A stretch of DNA of 64,000 nucleotides, taken from an uncultured Acetobacteraceae bacterium (GTDB taxonomy: Bacteria; Pseudomonadota; Alphaproteobacteria; Acetobacterales; Acetobacteraceae). The stretch lies in assembly GCA_903877125.1 (NCBI GenBank), contig CAIRCM010000098.1:1-64000 (forward strand), in the 5' to 3' direction. A program made the position numbers and the translations under genes. Positions 1-9,286 of the stretch are shown one piece after another. The notes beneath the pieces were generated by a model. The model did not search any database, was not told the DNA's origin, and saw only the letters and a program-made list of their open reading frames with translations. The first letter of the stretch is position 1. The number at the start of each line of letters is the position of its first letter.

Positions 1-29
1 CCACCTGTTGTGGCAGTGTGCCGCTATAG

Positions 30-179
30 GTGGCCCGGACGAGCCGGGCCATGACGATTTGGGAGGGGGCGGCCGACTCGTTTAATTTTGCGCGTTTCCT
101 TAGCGCCGCTGACGTTACAACATACAAAAACTACCTGCGCAAACTGATGCAAGACGCGTGCGACATTCGTGGTAGTTAA
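30..179 (+). CDS. small hypothetical ORF (VARTSRAMTIWEGAADSFNFARFLSAADVTTYKNYLRKLMQDACDIRGS)
   Basis: Open frame from GTG 30 (internal ATG 51) to TAA; no recognised family. Confidence 0.25.
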   Translation: MARTSRAMTIWEGAADSFNFARFLSAADVTTYKNYLRKLMQDACDIRGS

Positions 180-258
180 CTACATGTTTGTCGCGGCGCG
201 GTTTCGGGAACCGTAATCACCAGGACTAACGCGGTCGCTACTCCAGCGTCCGTGGCGC

Positions 259-732
259 TCAAACCGTTCCTTTGGCCTTGCGGATCGCAGCGACGTCGGC
301 GATGTCCTGCGCGCGTCCCGCCGCCAACTTGGCGGCTAAAAGGTCCTCGACCGAGATCACAGGGACCACAACGCCGCTCTCGGCGTCAATCGCCGTTTCG
401 ACACGCCGAGCCCAGGCAACGTCGAAATCGACGCCGCTGATCTCCGGCAAGATATCGACCATCAATGGCGGAGAACCCATTCGGAAAAACGAACCAGCTT
501 CGGCGAAGTCAGCGGGCTTCAGGTCGTCCAACGGCGCACCGAACTCTGCCAACGCCCGATAGAGCGCGGTCGCGTTGGCCCGCTCCGGCTTCACCCACAG
601 ATCGAGGTCTTTGGTTGCTCGCGGCTGCGCGTGGAAGGACACCGCATAGCCGCCGACGATCAAATACCGGACCTTATGCGCGTTTAAGATGGACAAGAGT
701 TCGTTGAAGTCTGGATACATGCGTCTCCGCAC
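259..732 (-). CDS. nucleotidyltransferase-fold protein (MNT/DUF6036-like, TA-type)
   Basis: YLIVGGYAVSFHAQPRATKDLDLWV motif typical of minimal nucleotidyltransferases; start may be internal ATG at 720. Confidence 0.75.
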   Translation of the reverse strand: MRRRMYPDFNELLSILNAHKVRYLIVGGYAVSFHAQPRATKDLDLWVKPERANATALYRALAEFGAPLDDLKPADFAEAGSFFRMGSPPLMVDILPEISGVDFDVAWARRVETAIDAESGVVVPVISVEDLLAAKLAAGRAQDIADVAAIRKAKGTV

Positions 733-880
733 CCTTCATACGAAACGCGTCGGTTGAAATCTCGGATGTCGCGGCCAGTCGTTCGTGCCCCGGCCGGTCC
801 TGCCAATAGGCATACTCATCCGCCTTCATCGCCTCGAAGGACGTGAAGCGACGTATCTTGAAACGGTCTGCTCGGTCCAC
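674..880 (-). CDS. small partner protein of the nucleotidyltransferase (antitoxin-like)
   Basis: GTG start at 880 preceded by GAAGGAAG RBS; RRFTSFEAMKADEYAYWQDRPGHERLAATSEI... family; C-terminus overlaps the nucleotidyltransferase start. Confidence 0.6.
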   Translation of the reverse strand: MDRADRFKIRRFTSFEAMKADEYAYWQDRPGHERLAATSEISTDAFRMKGAETHVSRLQRTLVHLKRA

Positions 881-930
881 TGAACTTCCTTCTCTTCTGA
901 TGCGTGCGGGTATGACGTTCAGGTTGCCCC

Positions 931-1308
931 TCATCCTGCGACTTTCACATCGTAGCGCATCCCCTCCATTGAAGGCGAGACACCATGTTCGCAGCACCAG
1001 CAGGCCGGCGTCGGCCGCAATGTTTCCTTGAAGGCAGCCCTGACAAAGGCATTGGTATCGACAACGACCCATCCGAATCGCGGCTGCACGGCATCCCGTT
1101 CTTCGTCGATGATGCGATCGATGTCCGCGTCCGACCATCCTTCCGCGATCGCGCGCGGGCGCGTGAATCGACGTACCTCGGCGAGCCAGGAAGCCGGTTC
1201 GATGGTGATCGTCACATGCTGGTCCGGCGCGATGCCAGGGCGCGCGCGTTCGGCCGCCACCTGTCCGGCGGTGCTTTCGAAGACTTGCGGGTCTACCGTT
1301 TTTGGCAT
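931..1308 (-). pseudogene. antitoxin fused to a truncated PIN-domain toxin remnant
   Basis: Antitoxin-like N-terminus ending DRIIDEERDAV..., then VVVDTNAFVRAAFKE (PIN start) and an unrelated short tail. Confidence 0.5.
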
Positions 1309-1378
1309 GTTATTCTTTCATATCCGGGACGGGGGAAGCCATCGACCCCGGACACCCCACCCCACCGTCCAGGCCCCG

Positions 1379-2521
1379 ATGCACCAGCACCTCCGCAACC
1401 TCCTGAACATAGACTTCCCCCTCTTCGCCTTCTCCCACTGCCGCGACGTCGTCGCCGCCGTATCCAAGGCCGGCGGCTTCGGCGTCTTCGGCGCGGCCGG
1501 CGTGACGCCGGAGGAATTGGAAACCGAACTCGCCTGGATCGACGCGCATGTCGACGGCAAGCCGTACGGGGTCGACCTCCTGATCCCCGAGAATCTGACC
1601 GTCCGCACCCAGCGCGGCATGACCCGCGGCGACCTCGCGGCCTCCATCCCCGATACCCACAAGACCTTCGTGAAAGACCTGCTCGCCCGGCATGGCGTCG
1701 ATGCCGATCGTCCGCTGCCGGACTATCGTCGCGACGACCCCAATCGCCCGCCGCCCTACCAGTTCGAAACCGGGGAGGCGCTGATGGATATCGCCTTCCG
1801 CCATCCGATCCGACTGATCGCCAACGCCCTTGGTGTGCCGCCCACTTCGATGTTGGAACGGGCGAAAAAGCACAACGTCCCCACCGCCGCCCTGGTCGGC
1901 GCCCGAGAACACGCCATCCGCCAGGTGGAGGCCGGGGTGGACATCATCGTCGCCCAAGGCACCGAAGCCGGCGGTCATTGCGGCGAAGTCTCGACCCTCG
2001 TGCTGATCCCCGAAGTCGTGCGCGCCATCGAGGGCATGCGCCCGGTCCCCGTGCTCGCGGCCGGCGGCATCATGACCGGGCGGCAGATGGCGGCCTGCAT
2101 GGCGATGGGCGCCGCCGGCGTCTGGACAGGCTCCGTCTGGCTGGCCACCGCCGAGGCCGAAACCTCGCCGGTGTTTCGCGACAAAATGGTCGCCGCCCGA
2201 TCCCGCGACACCGTCCGCTCGCGTGGCCGGACCGGCAAACCCGCCCGCCAGTTGAAATCCGCCTGGACCGACGCGTGGGAAGGCCCCGACAGCCCCGGCC
2301 CGCTGCCCATGCCGCTGCAAGGCATCGTCAGCGAACCGGCCATGCAGCGCGTGAACCGCGCCGCGGAAGCCGGCAACGAACAGGCCCGAGCGCTGGTCAG
2401 CTACTTCGTGGGGCAGGGCGTGGGGCTGGTGGACAGCGTGATCTCCGCCCGCCAGGTCGTTGCCGCGTTCATGGAGGAGTTCGCCGAAGCGCTGGAGGAC
2501 ATGCGCGGGTTCGTGCTATGA
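1379..2521 (+). CDS. nitronate monooxygenase (2-nitropropane dioxygenase family)
   Basis: GGFGVFGAAG, GTEAGGHCGEVSTLVLIPEV, AAGGIMTGRQMAACMAMGAAGVWTGSVW. Confidence 0.9.
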   Translation: MHQHLRNLLNIDFPLFAFSHCRDVVAAVSKAGGFGVFGAAGVTPEELETELAWIDAHVDGKPYGVDLLIPENLTVRTQRGMTRGDLAASIPDTHKTFVKDLLARHGVDADRPLPDYRRDDPNRPPPYQFETGEALMDIAFRHPIRLIANALGVPPTSMLERAKKHNVPTAALVGAREHAIRQVEAGVDIIVAQGTEAGGHCGEVSTLVLIPEVVRAIEGMRPVPVLAAGGIMTGRQMAACMAMGAAGVWTGSVWLATAEAETSPVFRDKMVAARSRDTVRSRGRTGKPARQLKSAWTDAWEGPDSPGPLPMPLQGIVSEPAMQRVNRAAEAGNEQARALVSYFVGQGVGLVDSVISARQVVAAFMEEFAEALEDMRGFVL

Positions 2522-2528
2522 AGACGTC

Positions 2529-3059
2529 ATGAGTGCCTCCCTCAAACCTCTGACCGTCGACGAGTTCCTCGCCTGGGAACGCGCGCAGCCGTTGCGCTAC
2601 GAGTTCGACGGCATCCAGCCCGTGGCGATGACGGGCGGGAGCACGCAACACTCCCGCATTCAAACGCGCGTCGTCGTCGCCCTCGCCACCCGTGTCGCCC
2701 CGCCCTGCGAGGCGCATGGGTCGGAGCTCAAGGTCGTGACCCCTATGCGGGTCCGCTACCCCGATGCGTCCGTGCTGTGCGGCAATAGCGACGACACGTC
2801 GGATGTCATCGAACCCACGGCGGTGTTCGAGGTTCTGTCCCCTTCGACCATGCTGACCGACCTTCGCGTCAAACCGAGGGACTATGCGTCGTTGCCGTCC
2901 ATCCAGGTCTACGTCGTGTTCGACGCCGAGAATCCGAAAGCGACCGCGATGCGCCGGTCCGGCGCATGGGAACCCGAAACCCATGTCGGTGTGGACACAG
3001 CGGTACCGCTGCCCGAGATCGGCATCGATCTGCCGATGGCGGCGATCTACCGGCGATAG
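2529..3059 (+). CDS. Uma2 family (DUF820) endonuclease-like protein
   Basis: LTVDEFLAWE..RYEFDG...YPDASV...VFEVLSPST. Confidence 0.85.
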   Translation: MSASLKPLTVDEFLAWERAQPLRYEFDGIQPVAMTGGSTQHSRIQTRVVVALATRVAPPCEAHGSELKVVTPMRVRYPDASVLCGNSDDTSDVIEPTAVFEVLSPSTMLTDLRVKPRDYASLPSIQVYVVFDAENPKATAMRRSGAWEPETHVGVDTAVPLPEIGIDLPMAAIYRR

Positions 3060-4330
3060 GACCGACCGGCCAACCACATCGCCGGTGGCAACAGAACCAG
3101 CCATGCGATCCGGGACTGATACCGGTCCGTCGGCCCCGACAGTGCGCCGGTCGTCGCCGCATTGGCCAACAGGCCCACGGCAACCAGCAATGTGAACCCC
3201 AGCAGCCGCCGGTCCCGCCGCCAGGACCACAGCAGTACCATCAGCGAAATGACCGCGCCGCCGGCCACGCACCTCGCATGCACATCCTGCCAGGGCGCCG
3301 CGATCGCCCGCAGTCCATCGCGCCTCTGCGCGCTGTCCATGAACCCCGCCAACTCCCACGCCGGGTAATGCGTCCGCAACGGCTCACCGACCCGCCGGTC
3401 ATAGTCAAAATCGGCGAAGGTGTGATCCATCCGCAGCATCGTCAGTTGGCGCCACGTGTTCCAACCCGCATCGCGTGCGACGTCGAGCGGGCGCGACAGG
3501 ATTGTGGCGGTAACGATACGGCTGGCTTCGGGAGCCAGACCGATGGGCCCGCCGGGATAGGTCCACACCGGTCCGTGCGGATCCCACAGGAACAGGTCGG
3601 ACTCGCCGGGAAAGCGCCCGACCCAGGCGCACAGCCGGAACTGCGGATCGGGGCAGGTTTGCGCCAGAAAATCCCGCGTCGGCCCGTCGGTCGTCAGACG
3701 CGCGAGCAAAAACACTGAACCATATGGGGACACCGCGACCTTGCCGTGCCCGCCAACGTTGGTGACAACCAGCACGCCAACCGCCACCACAAGCGGGACG
3801 GCGGCAAGCATCAAACGCCGCGGCTGCAACCACAGCACCGGCAGCAGGCAGGCAGCGGTCAGAGGCAGATGCGCCAGATGCGCGGCGATGCCGAACGTCG
3901 CCGTCATGAGGAGCGGAATCCGCCGCGCCCCCTCCGGCTGAAAGGTCAGCAGGAACAACGCCAGCACGGTGATCGGCGCGAAAATATCCGGCATCAGCAT
4001 CGCCGCGAACCAGGGTGCGGCGGAGGCCAGTGCCAGCAGCCCGCACAGACCCAGATGCCACAGGGCCGAGACTGGCCGAAACACGGCCTGCACAAGCCAG
4101 AGCATCCACGACAGCAACAACCCCTGCGTCAGTACCGGCAACCATAGGGTCAGGCTCAGCGACGTCACGACCACGACCGGACCGTAGACCCAGGGCTTGT
4201 CCCAAAGCATCACCGGCTGGAGCAGTTGCGCGATAAACGCCGCGGAGTCGCTGAACAGCAGCGGATAGCCATTCGCGAAGGCCGGCCAGATCAGCAGCAA
4301 CGCCCCCGCCAGGATGGCTGCCTTGTTCAC
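3047..4330 (-). CDS. multi-pass membrane protein, hypothetical
   Basis: Long ORF with many hydrophobic segments; overlaps the MFS gene by 4 nt. Confidence 0.65.
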   Translation of the reverse strand: MNKAAILAGALLLIWPAFANGYPLLFSDSAAFIAQLLQPVMLWDKPWVYGPVVVVTSLSLTLWLPVLTQGLLLSWMLWLVQAVFRPVSALWHLGLCGLLALASAAPWFAAMLMPDIFAPITVLALFLLTFQPEGARRIPLLMTATFGIAAHLAHLPLTAACLLPVLWLQPRRLMLAAVPLVVAVGVLVVTNVGGHGKVAVSPYGSVFLLARLTTDGPTRDFLAQTCPDPQFRLCAWVGRFPGESDLFLWDPHGPVWTYPGGPIGLAPEASRIVTATILSRPLDVARDAGWNTWRQLTMLRMDHTFADFDYDRRVGEPLRTHYPAWELAGFMDSAQRRDGLRAIAAPWQDVHARCVAGGAVISLMVLLWSWRRDRRLLGFTLLVAVGLLANAATTGALSGPTDRYQSRIAWLVLLPPAMWLAGRSYRR

Positions 4331-5595
4331 TCCCGTACCCGCTCCAACTTGCCGACGACAAAGATGTAGGACAACACGCCGAGCACCTCGATGATGGCAA
4401 TAAAGGTCAGTGGCGTGCGGAAGTCACCGCCTTTCAGCAGAAACCCGACGATGATCGGCGACAGCACGCCCGCCAGCCCGCCCATGAAATTGAACACCGA
4501 ACTCGTCAGCCCGATCAGCCGTTCCGGCGCGGTGGCGGAGACCAGCGACCAGTGGATCGAGGCAACCCCGTTGGCGAAAAACGCGAACGTCAAGAAGGCG
4601 ATGATCAGCGGCTGACTGTCGACATAATTGGCGCCGACGATCGTCGTGGCGCAGATCAGTCCGCCGATGATCGGCGCCTTACGGGAAAACGTCAGGCTGC
4701 AGCCGCGTCGCACCAGATAGTCCGAAACCGTGCCGGAAAACAGCACACCGAGGAACACTGCCAGAAACGGCAGCGATACATAGAAACCGGCCTTGATGAA
4801 GGTGAAATGCCGATAGGTGACCAGATAGGTCGGGAACCAGGTACGGAAGAACGTCCCAACCACACCCCATACGAAATGCCCGAAATAGATCCCCCACAGC
4901 TTCCGCCGGCCCAGCACGATGCCCAGATCCCGCCACAGATTCCCGCTCCCGGCCGCGCGATTGGTCAGGTCGGGCAGCCCGCCGCTTTCAGCGATATGCG
5001 CGATCTCGGCGGCGTTGACCCGGCGATCGTCGGCGGGATCGCGATAGGTCTGGAAGAAGACGAACGACCACGCCACACCCAGCGATCCCGTGAAGATGAA
5101 CACCGCCGGCCAGCCATATTCGACCTTCATCCAGGCCAGCACGGGGGTCAGGAAGGCCAACCCCACCGACTCCGCGGCCGTATACACAGCGATGCAGGTG
5201 GCGCGTTCCTTCTCCCCGAACCAGGTCGTGGCGATCCGGTTGTTGATCAGAAACGTCGGCACCTCGAAAAACCCCACCGCCATCCGCAGCGCGATCAGCA
5301 TCACCAACCCGTTCGCCAAGCCCAGCGACAGCGTGGCCAGCGACCAAAGCATGATCGCGATCGGATACAGCACCCGCGGCGAAACCCGATCCACCAGCCA
5401 TCCGCCTGGAAGTTGAAACGGCGTGTAGGTCCAACTGAACGCCGAGAACACCAGTCCCATTTGCACCGGATCGATATGAAAATCGGCCGCGATCGATGGC
5501 GCGGCGATCGAGATGTTGCTGCGGTCGAGGTAGTTGATCGTCACCGTGACGAACAACAGCCCCATGATGCGAAAGCGGCGATTGGTGGCCCGCAT
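4327..5595 (-). CDS. MFS transporter (anion:cation symporter-like)
   Basis: ITINYLDRSNISIAAPSI...; 12-TM MFS pattern. Confidence 0.85.
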   Translation of the reverse strand: MRATNRRFRIMGLLFVTVTINYLDRSNISIAAPSIAADFHIDPVQMGLVFSAFSWTYTPFQLPGGWLVDRVSPRVLYPIAIMLWSLATLSLGLANGLVMLIALRMAVGFFEVPTFLINNRIATTWFGEKERATCIAVYTAAESVGLAFLTPVLAWMKVEYGWPAVFIFTGSLGVAWSFVFFQTYRDPADDRRVNAAEIAHIAESGGLPDLTNRAAGSGNLWRDLGIVLGRRKLWGIYFGHFVWGVVGTFFRTWFPTYLVTYRHFTFIKAGFYVSLPFLAVFLGVLFSGTVSDYLVRRGCSLTFSRKAPIIGGLICATTIVGANYVDSQPLIIAFLTFAFFANGVASIHWSLVSATAPERLIGLTSSVFNFMGGLAGVLSPIIVGFLLKGGDFRTPLTFIAIIEVLGVLSYIFVVGKLERVRE

Positions 5596-5687
5596 GGCAT
5601 TCCTCCGGTTCGTTTTCCGGCAGGCTACCCCTGGTTGCCGCCGCTGGCCACGCGTGGCACGGTCGGGCGACCGAGCAACCTCAGTTC

Positions 5688-6620
5688 ATGGACATCGCCG
5701 TGACCAATATCCGGGCCAGCAGAGCCAACGTCTACTCCTCCTCCCCGCTCGACCGCATTCACACGCGCCGGGACGATCACGCCTGGATCGCCGAGAAGCT
5801 CGAGCACCCTGAAACGCTGTTCGTGCCGGTTTGGCGCAGCCGCAATCTGGTGCGCGGCGGGGACCGCCCCGAAGCGGTGTATATCGATGGGGAAACCGCC
5901 GCCGCGCTCCGCGCCAGTGGCGGCAATTGGGCGTTCCTCGGTCTGCTCGACGACAAGCCGGTCTTCGGTATCGACATCAGCCATCACGAGGACCCCACCC
6001 CGGTCGTCCCCGCCGACCTCGGCACCTTCGCCGATCTCCGTTCGGTCGGCTGGGGCGAACCGAAGCCCGAAGCCTCCATCCTCGCCCATGCCCGCGGCCT
6101 GCTGCACTGGCGCACCCGCCACCAGTTCTGCGGTGTCTGCGGCGGCAAGTGCGAATCCCGCTCATCGGGCCACGTGATGCACTGCACATCGTGCAACACC
6201 GACCATTTCCCGCGCACCGATCCCGCCGTCATCATGCTGGTCCACCGCGGCGACAAGGCTCTGCTCGGGCATTCCACCCGTTTCCCCCGCGCGACGATGT
6301 ATTCGACGCTCGCCGGCTTCGTCGAACCCGGCGAGACCCTGGAGGAAGCCGTCCGCCGCGAGGTGCTGGAAGAAACCGCCGTCGTCTGCGGCGACGTGCA
6401 CTACCACTCCAGCCAGCCCTGGCCGTTCCCCGGCAACGTCATGCTCGGCTTCTATGCCGAGGGCCTGACCGAGGAAATCACCTGGGACCCGGAAGAATTG
6501 AAGGACGCCCGCTGGTTCACCCGCGATCAGATGCGTCACTGCGATCAGCATGGTTTCGCGTTGCCGCGCGCCGACAGCATCGCCCGCCGCCTGATCGAAG
6601 ACTGGTTGGCCGCCGGCTGA
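5688..6620 (+). CDS. nudC: NAD(+) diphosphatase NudC
   Basis: Zinc ribbon CGVCGGKCE...CTSC and Nudix box GFVEPGETLEEAVRREVLEET. Confidence 0.9.
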   Translation: MDIAVTNIRASRANVYSSSPLDRIHTRRDDHAWIAEKLEHPETLFVPVWRSRNLVRGGDRPEAVYIDGETAAALRASGGNWAFLGLLDDKPVFGIDISHHEDPTPVVPADLGTFADLRSVGWGEPKPEASILAHARGLLHWRTRHQFCGVCGGKCESRSSGHVMHCTSCNTDHFPRTDPAVIMLVHRGDKALLGHSTRFPRATMYSTLAGFVEPGETLEEAVRREVLEETAVVCGDVHYHSSQPWPFPGNVMLGFYAEGLTEEITWDPEELKDARWFTRDQMRHCDQHGFALPRADSIARRLIEDWLAAG

Positions 6621-6621
6621 C

Positions 6622-7071
6622 ATGGCATCGGCCTCCCTGCTGACGATCGGCTACGAAGGCTGCACGATCGGTGGCGTGGTCGCGGCGTTGAAAGCCGCCG
6701 ATGCCACGCTGCTGATCGATGTCCGCGCGGTCGCGGCGTCCCGCAAGCCCGGCTTCTCCAAGCGCCAACTCGCCGCCGCGCTGGAGGAGGCCGGCATTCG
6801 CTACGTGCACCTGCAAGGACTTGGTACACCCAAGCCTGGCCGCGATGCCGTGCGTGCCGGCCATCCCGAACGGATGGTGCCGATCTTCAATGAACACATG
6901 ACGTCCGACCGCGCCCAGGCGGAACTCGCGATGGCGCGCGAACTCGCGCGCGACAGCCGCGCCTGTCTCTTGTGTTTCGAACGCGATCCCGCCCACTGCC
7001 ATCGCAGGATCGTTGCCGGATTGGTCTGCGAGGCAACCGGACAGGATGTGACCGATTTGATGGTTGAGTGA
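6622..7071 (+). CDS. DUF488 domain protein
   Basis: LLTIGYEG...LIDVRAVAASRKPGFSK...CLLCFERDPAHCHR. Confidence 0.9.
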   Translation: MASASLLTIGYEGCTIGGVVAALKAADATLLIDVRAVAASRKPGFSKRQLAAALEEAGIRYVHLQGLGTPKPGRDAVRAGHPERMVPIFNEHMTSDRAQAELAMARELARDSRACLLCFERDPAHCHRRIVAGLVCEATGQDVTDLMVE

Positions 7072-7092
7072 CGAATTCGCTGCTTTGCGGGA

Positions 7093-8058
7093 TTACCCCA
7101 CGAACCGGGCCAGCCGTACCGCCGTATGGCCCCGTGTCGGCCGAAGGCTTGGCATGACCAGCAGGCAATCGTCGTGCGGCGTGCGGAATTCAGTGTCCCC
7201 GTCATAAGCCAGCAGCGTATTGCGGTCCGGCACCACGACGCCGCCGCGCCACGGCTGCACGAAGGCGAACTTGTTGCTGGCCGCGGTAATGGTCAGCGTC
7301 ACCTCGGCCAACCGTTGCGCGACCGGCGCCGCAGCCGGCAGCGGCGCGGCGGCGTCGACCGAACCCAACCCGCGCAGCAGCCCGGCGACGCAGGCCAGGG
7401 CGATGTCCACCGTCGCCGGCTGCCAGTGCTGCCCGGCCTCGATCAGATTGGCCGAACACGCGGACCCCGGTTCCACGAACCGCGTATAATCGATGATGCG
7501 TTTGCCGTTGGCATGTCCGGAATCGGCGACAATCAGCGGCGGCACGCCAATCTTTCGTGCCATCGCCCTCCCGCGATCGGAACTGCCGCACAGCATCAGC
7601 GGATCGGCGTCCCACAGCATGGAATGGATGTCGAGCAACGCATCGACCGTATCGATCAGCGGACGCAATTCCCGAGCGCGATTGAGTTCGATGGAGTGTC
7701 GAGGCCCATCGAGCGTCGCTTCGTCCCAAACCCGGTTCAGATCCTCATCGACGAAGCGAGACGCTGTGGGATGGGCGGGATCGAAACGGTCGTAGGCAGA
7801 CAGGTTCCCGAACACGAACGACAGCTTCCCGGCCGCGGGCGTCAGCCCGCCGCGCAACAGCCGGTCCAGCGCGATCGCACCGGCGATCTCGTTGCCATGG
7901 GTGATTGCCAGCAGTGCCACATGCGGTCCGGGCTTGCCCGAATCCCGCGTTATGACGCCAGGGATTCCGGTATTGCCAGCGCGCCAGTCGTACAGATCGG
8001 GGGCGCTGACCCGAACCTCGAACGCCGGCAATGGTGCGGCATGTTGGCCCGTGCCCAT
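7093..8058 (-). CDS. succinylglutamate desuccinylase/aspartoacylase family protein
   Basis: GPHVALLAITHGNEIAGAIALDRLL; DEDLNRVW zinc carboxypeptidase-type motifs. Confidence 0.8.
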   Translation of the reverse strand: MGTGQHAAPLPAFEVRVSAPDLYDWRAGNTGIPGVITRDSGKPGPHVALLAITHGNEIAGAIALDRLLRGGLTPAAGKLSFVFGNLSAYDRFDPAHPTASRFVDEDLNRVWDEATLDGPRHSIELNRARELRPLIDTVDALLDIHSMLWDADPLMLCGSSDRGRAMARKIGVPPLIVADSGHANGKRIIDYTRFVEPGSACSANLIEAGQHWQPATVDIALACVAGLLRGLGSVDAAAPLPAAAPVAQRLAEVTLTITAASNKFAFVQPWRGGVVVPDRNTLLAYDGDTEFRTPHDDCLLVMPSLRPTRGHTAVRLARFVG

Positions 8059-8059
8059 G

Positions 8060-9244
8060 CTACACCAGCAGCCGGTCGGCCAACCGCCGGATGAAACTGT
8101 CGCAGGAATCGAGCTCCGACCGCGCGACGAACTCATCCGGCTGGTGGGCCTGTGCGATATGGCCGGGCCCGCAAATGATCGTGGGGATGCCGGCGTTCTG
8201 GTAGAACCCCCCCTCGGTCCCGTAGGCAACCTTGCCGGCGCTGTTGGAGCCGGTGAGTTGCTGGACGACGGATGTCAGGCGGTGATCCGCCGGCAACGCC
8301 ATGCCCGGCATTTCCAGCGTGATCTCATAGCTGAACCCGCAGGCCGGGTTCACCGCCTTCATCGCCGGCTCCAGGGTTTCGGCCACATATTTTTTCAGGC
8401 GCTCGACCTCCCGATAGGGATTGTCGCCGGGTATGGGCCGCCATTCCATGGCGAACGATGCGTGTTCAGGAATAATGTTCAGGATCGATCCGCCTTGCAT
8501 CGTACCCACGTGAATCGTGGTGTGGGGCGGGTCGAACCCGTCCTCGAACGGTCCTTGTTCGGCGAACCGACGCGCCTCCTGCTGCACCCACCCGATGGCG
8601 GCTGCCGCGGCATAGATGGCGTTGACGCCCTTGTCCGGTTCCGACGAATGCCCGGGCTGGCCTTTCACGTTCACCAGCAGGTTCAACTTCCCCTTATGCG
8701 CGAGGATGGGCTTCATGCCCGAGGGCTCCCCAACCACACACAGATCGGGTTTCAGTCCGGAATCGGCAAGGTCCTGAATCAGCCGTTTCGCGCCGCCGCA
8801 GCCGACTTCCTCGTCGTAACTGATGAACAGATGCAACGGCCGGACCAGACCGCTGGTCTGGAAGTCGGGCACGGCGGCAAGGCAAGACGCGACGAACCCC
8901 TTCATGTCGCAGGATCCGCGGGCGTAAAGCCGGCCGTCCTGTTCCCGTAGGGTGAACGGATCGGCGCTCCAGGCCTGGCCGTCCACGGGCACGGTATCGA
9001 CGTGACCCGACAGTGCCACCCCGCCCGCTGTCAGCGGTCCAACGATGGCATGAATGTTGGCCTTCTGCCCGCTCGGGTCCGCGCTGACGCGATAGGGTAC
9101 GCCATGCGCATCGAGGTAGGATCGCACGAAGTCGATCAACGCCAGATTGGAATTGCGGCTGGTTGTATCGAACGACACAAGCTTCGCCAGCATCTCTGTC
9201 GTGGTCAGCCGGTTGGGTGCGGGGGGCAACGTCATGCCCCACAC
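8060..9244 (-). CDS. argE: acetylornithine deacetylase ArgE
   Basis: M20 peptidase motifs SGHVDTVPVDGQAW, GSCDMKGF, SYDEEVGCGGA. Confidence 0.88.
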   Translation of the reverse strand: MWGMTLPPAPNRLTTTEMLAKLVSFDTTSRNSNLALIDFVRSYLDAHGVPYRVSADPSGQKANIHAIVGPLTAGGVALSGHVDTVPVDGQAWSADPFTLREQDGRLYARGSCDMKGFVASCLAAVPDFQTSGLVRPLHLFISYDEEVGCGGAKRLIQDLADSGLKPDLCVVGEPSGMKPILAHKGKLNLLVNVKGQPGHSSEPDKGVNAIYAAAAAIGWVQQEARRFAEQGPFEDGFDPPHTTIHVGTMQGGSILNIIPEHASFAMEWRPIPGDNPYREVERLKKYVAETLEPAMKAVNPACGFSYEITLEMPGMALPADHRLTSVVQQLTGSNSAGKVAYGTEGGFYQNAGIPTIICGPGHIAQAHQPDEFVARSELDSCDSFIRRLADRLLV

Positions 9245-9286
9245 TCTATACCGGTCCGCGAAGCCGGCAACCGCACCCGCGTGGAG

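Noticed and set aside
1310-2320. Long antisense ORF (336 aa) opposite nitronate monooxygenase
   Set aside because: High-GC shadow ORF without recognisable motifs; many similar antisense ORFs in the track were ignored for the same reason.
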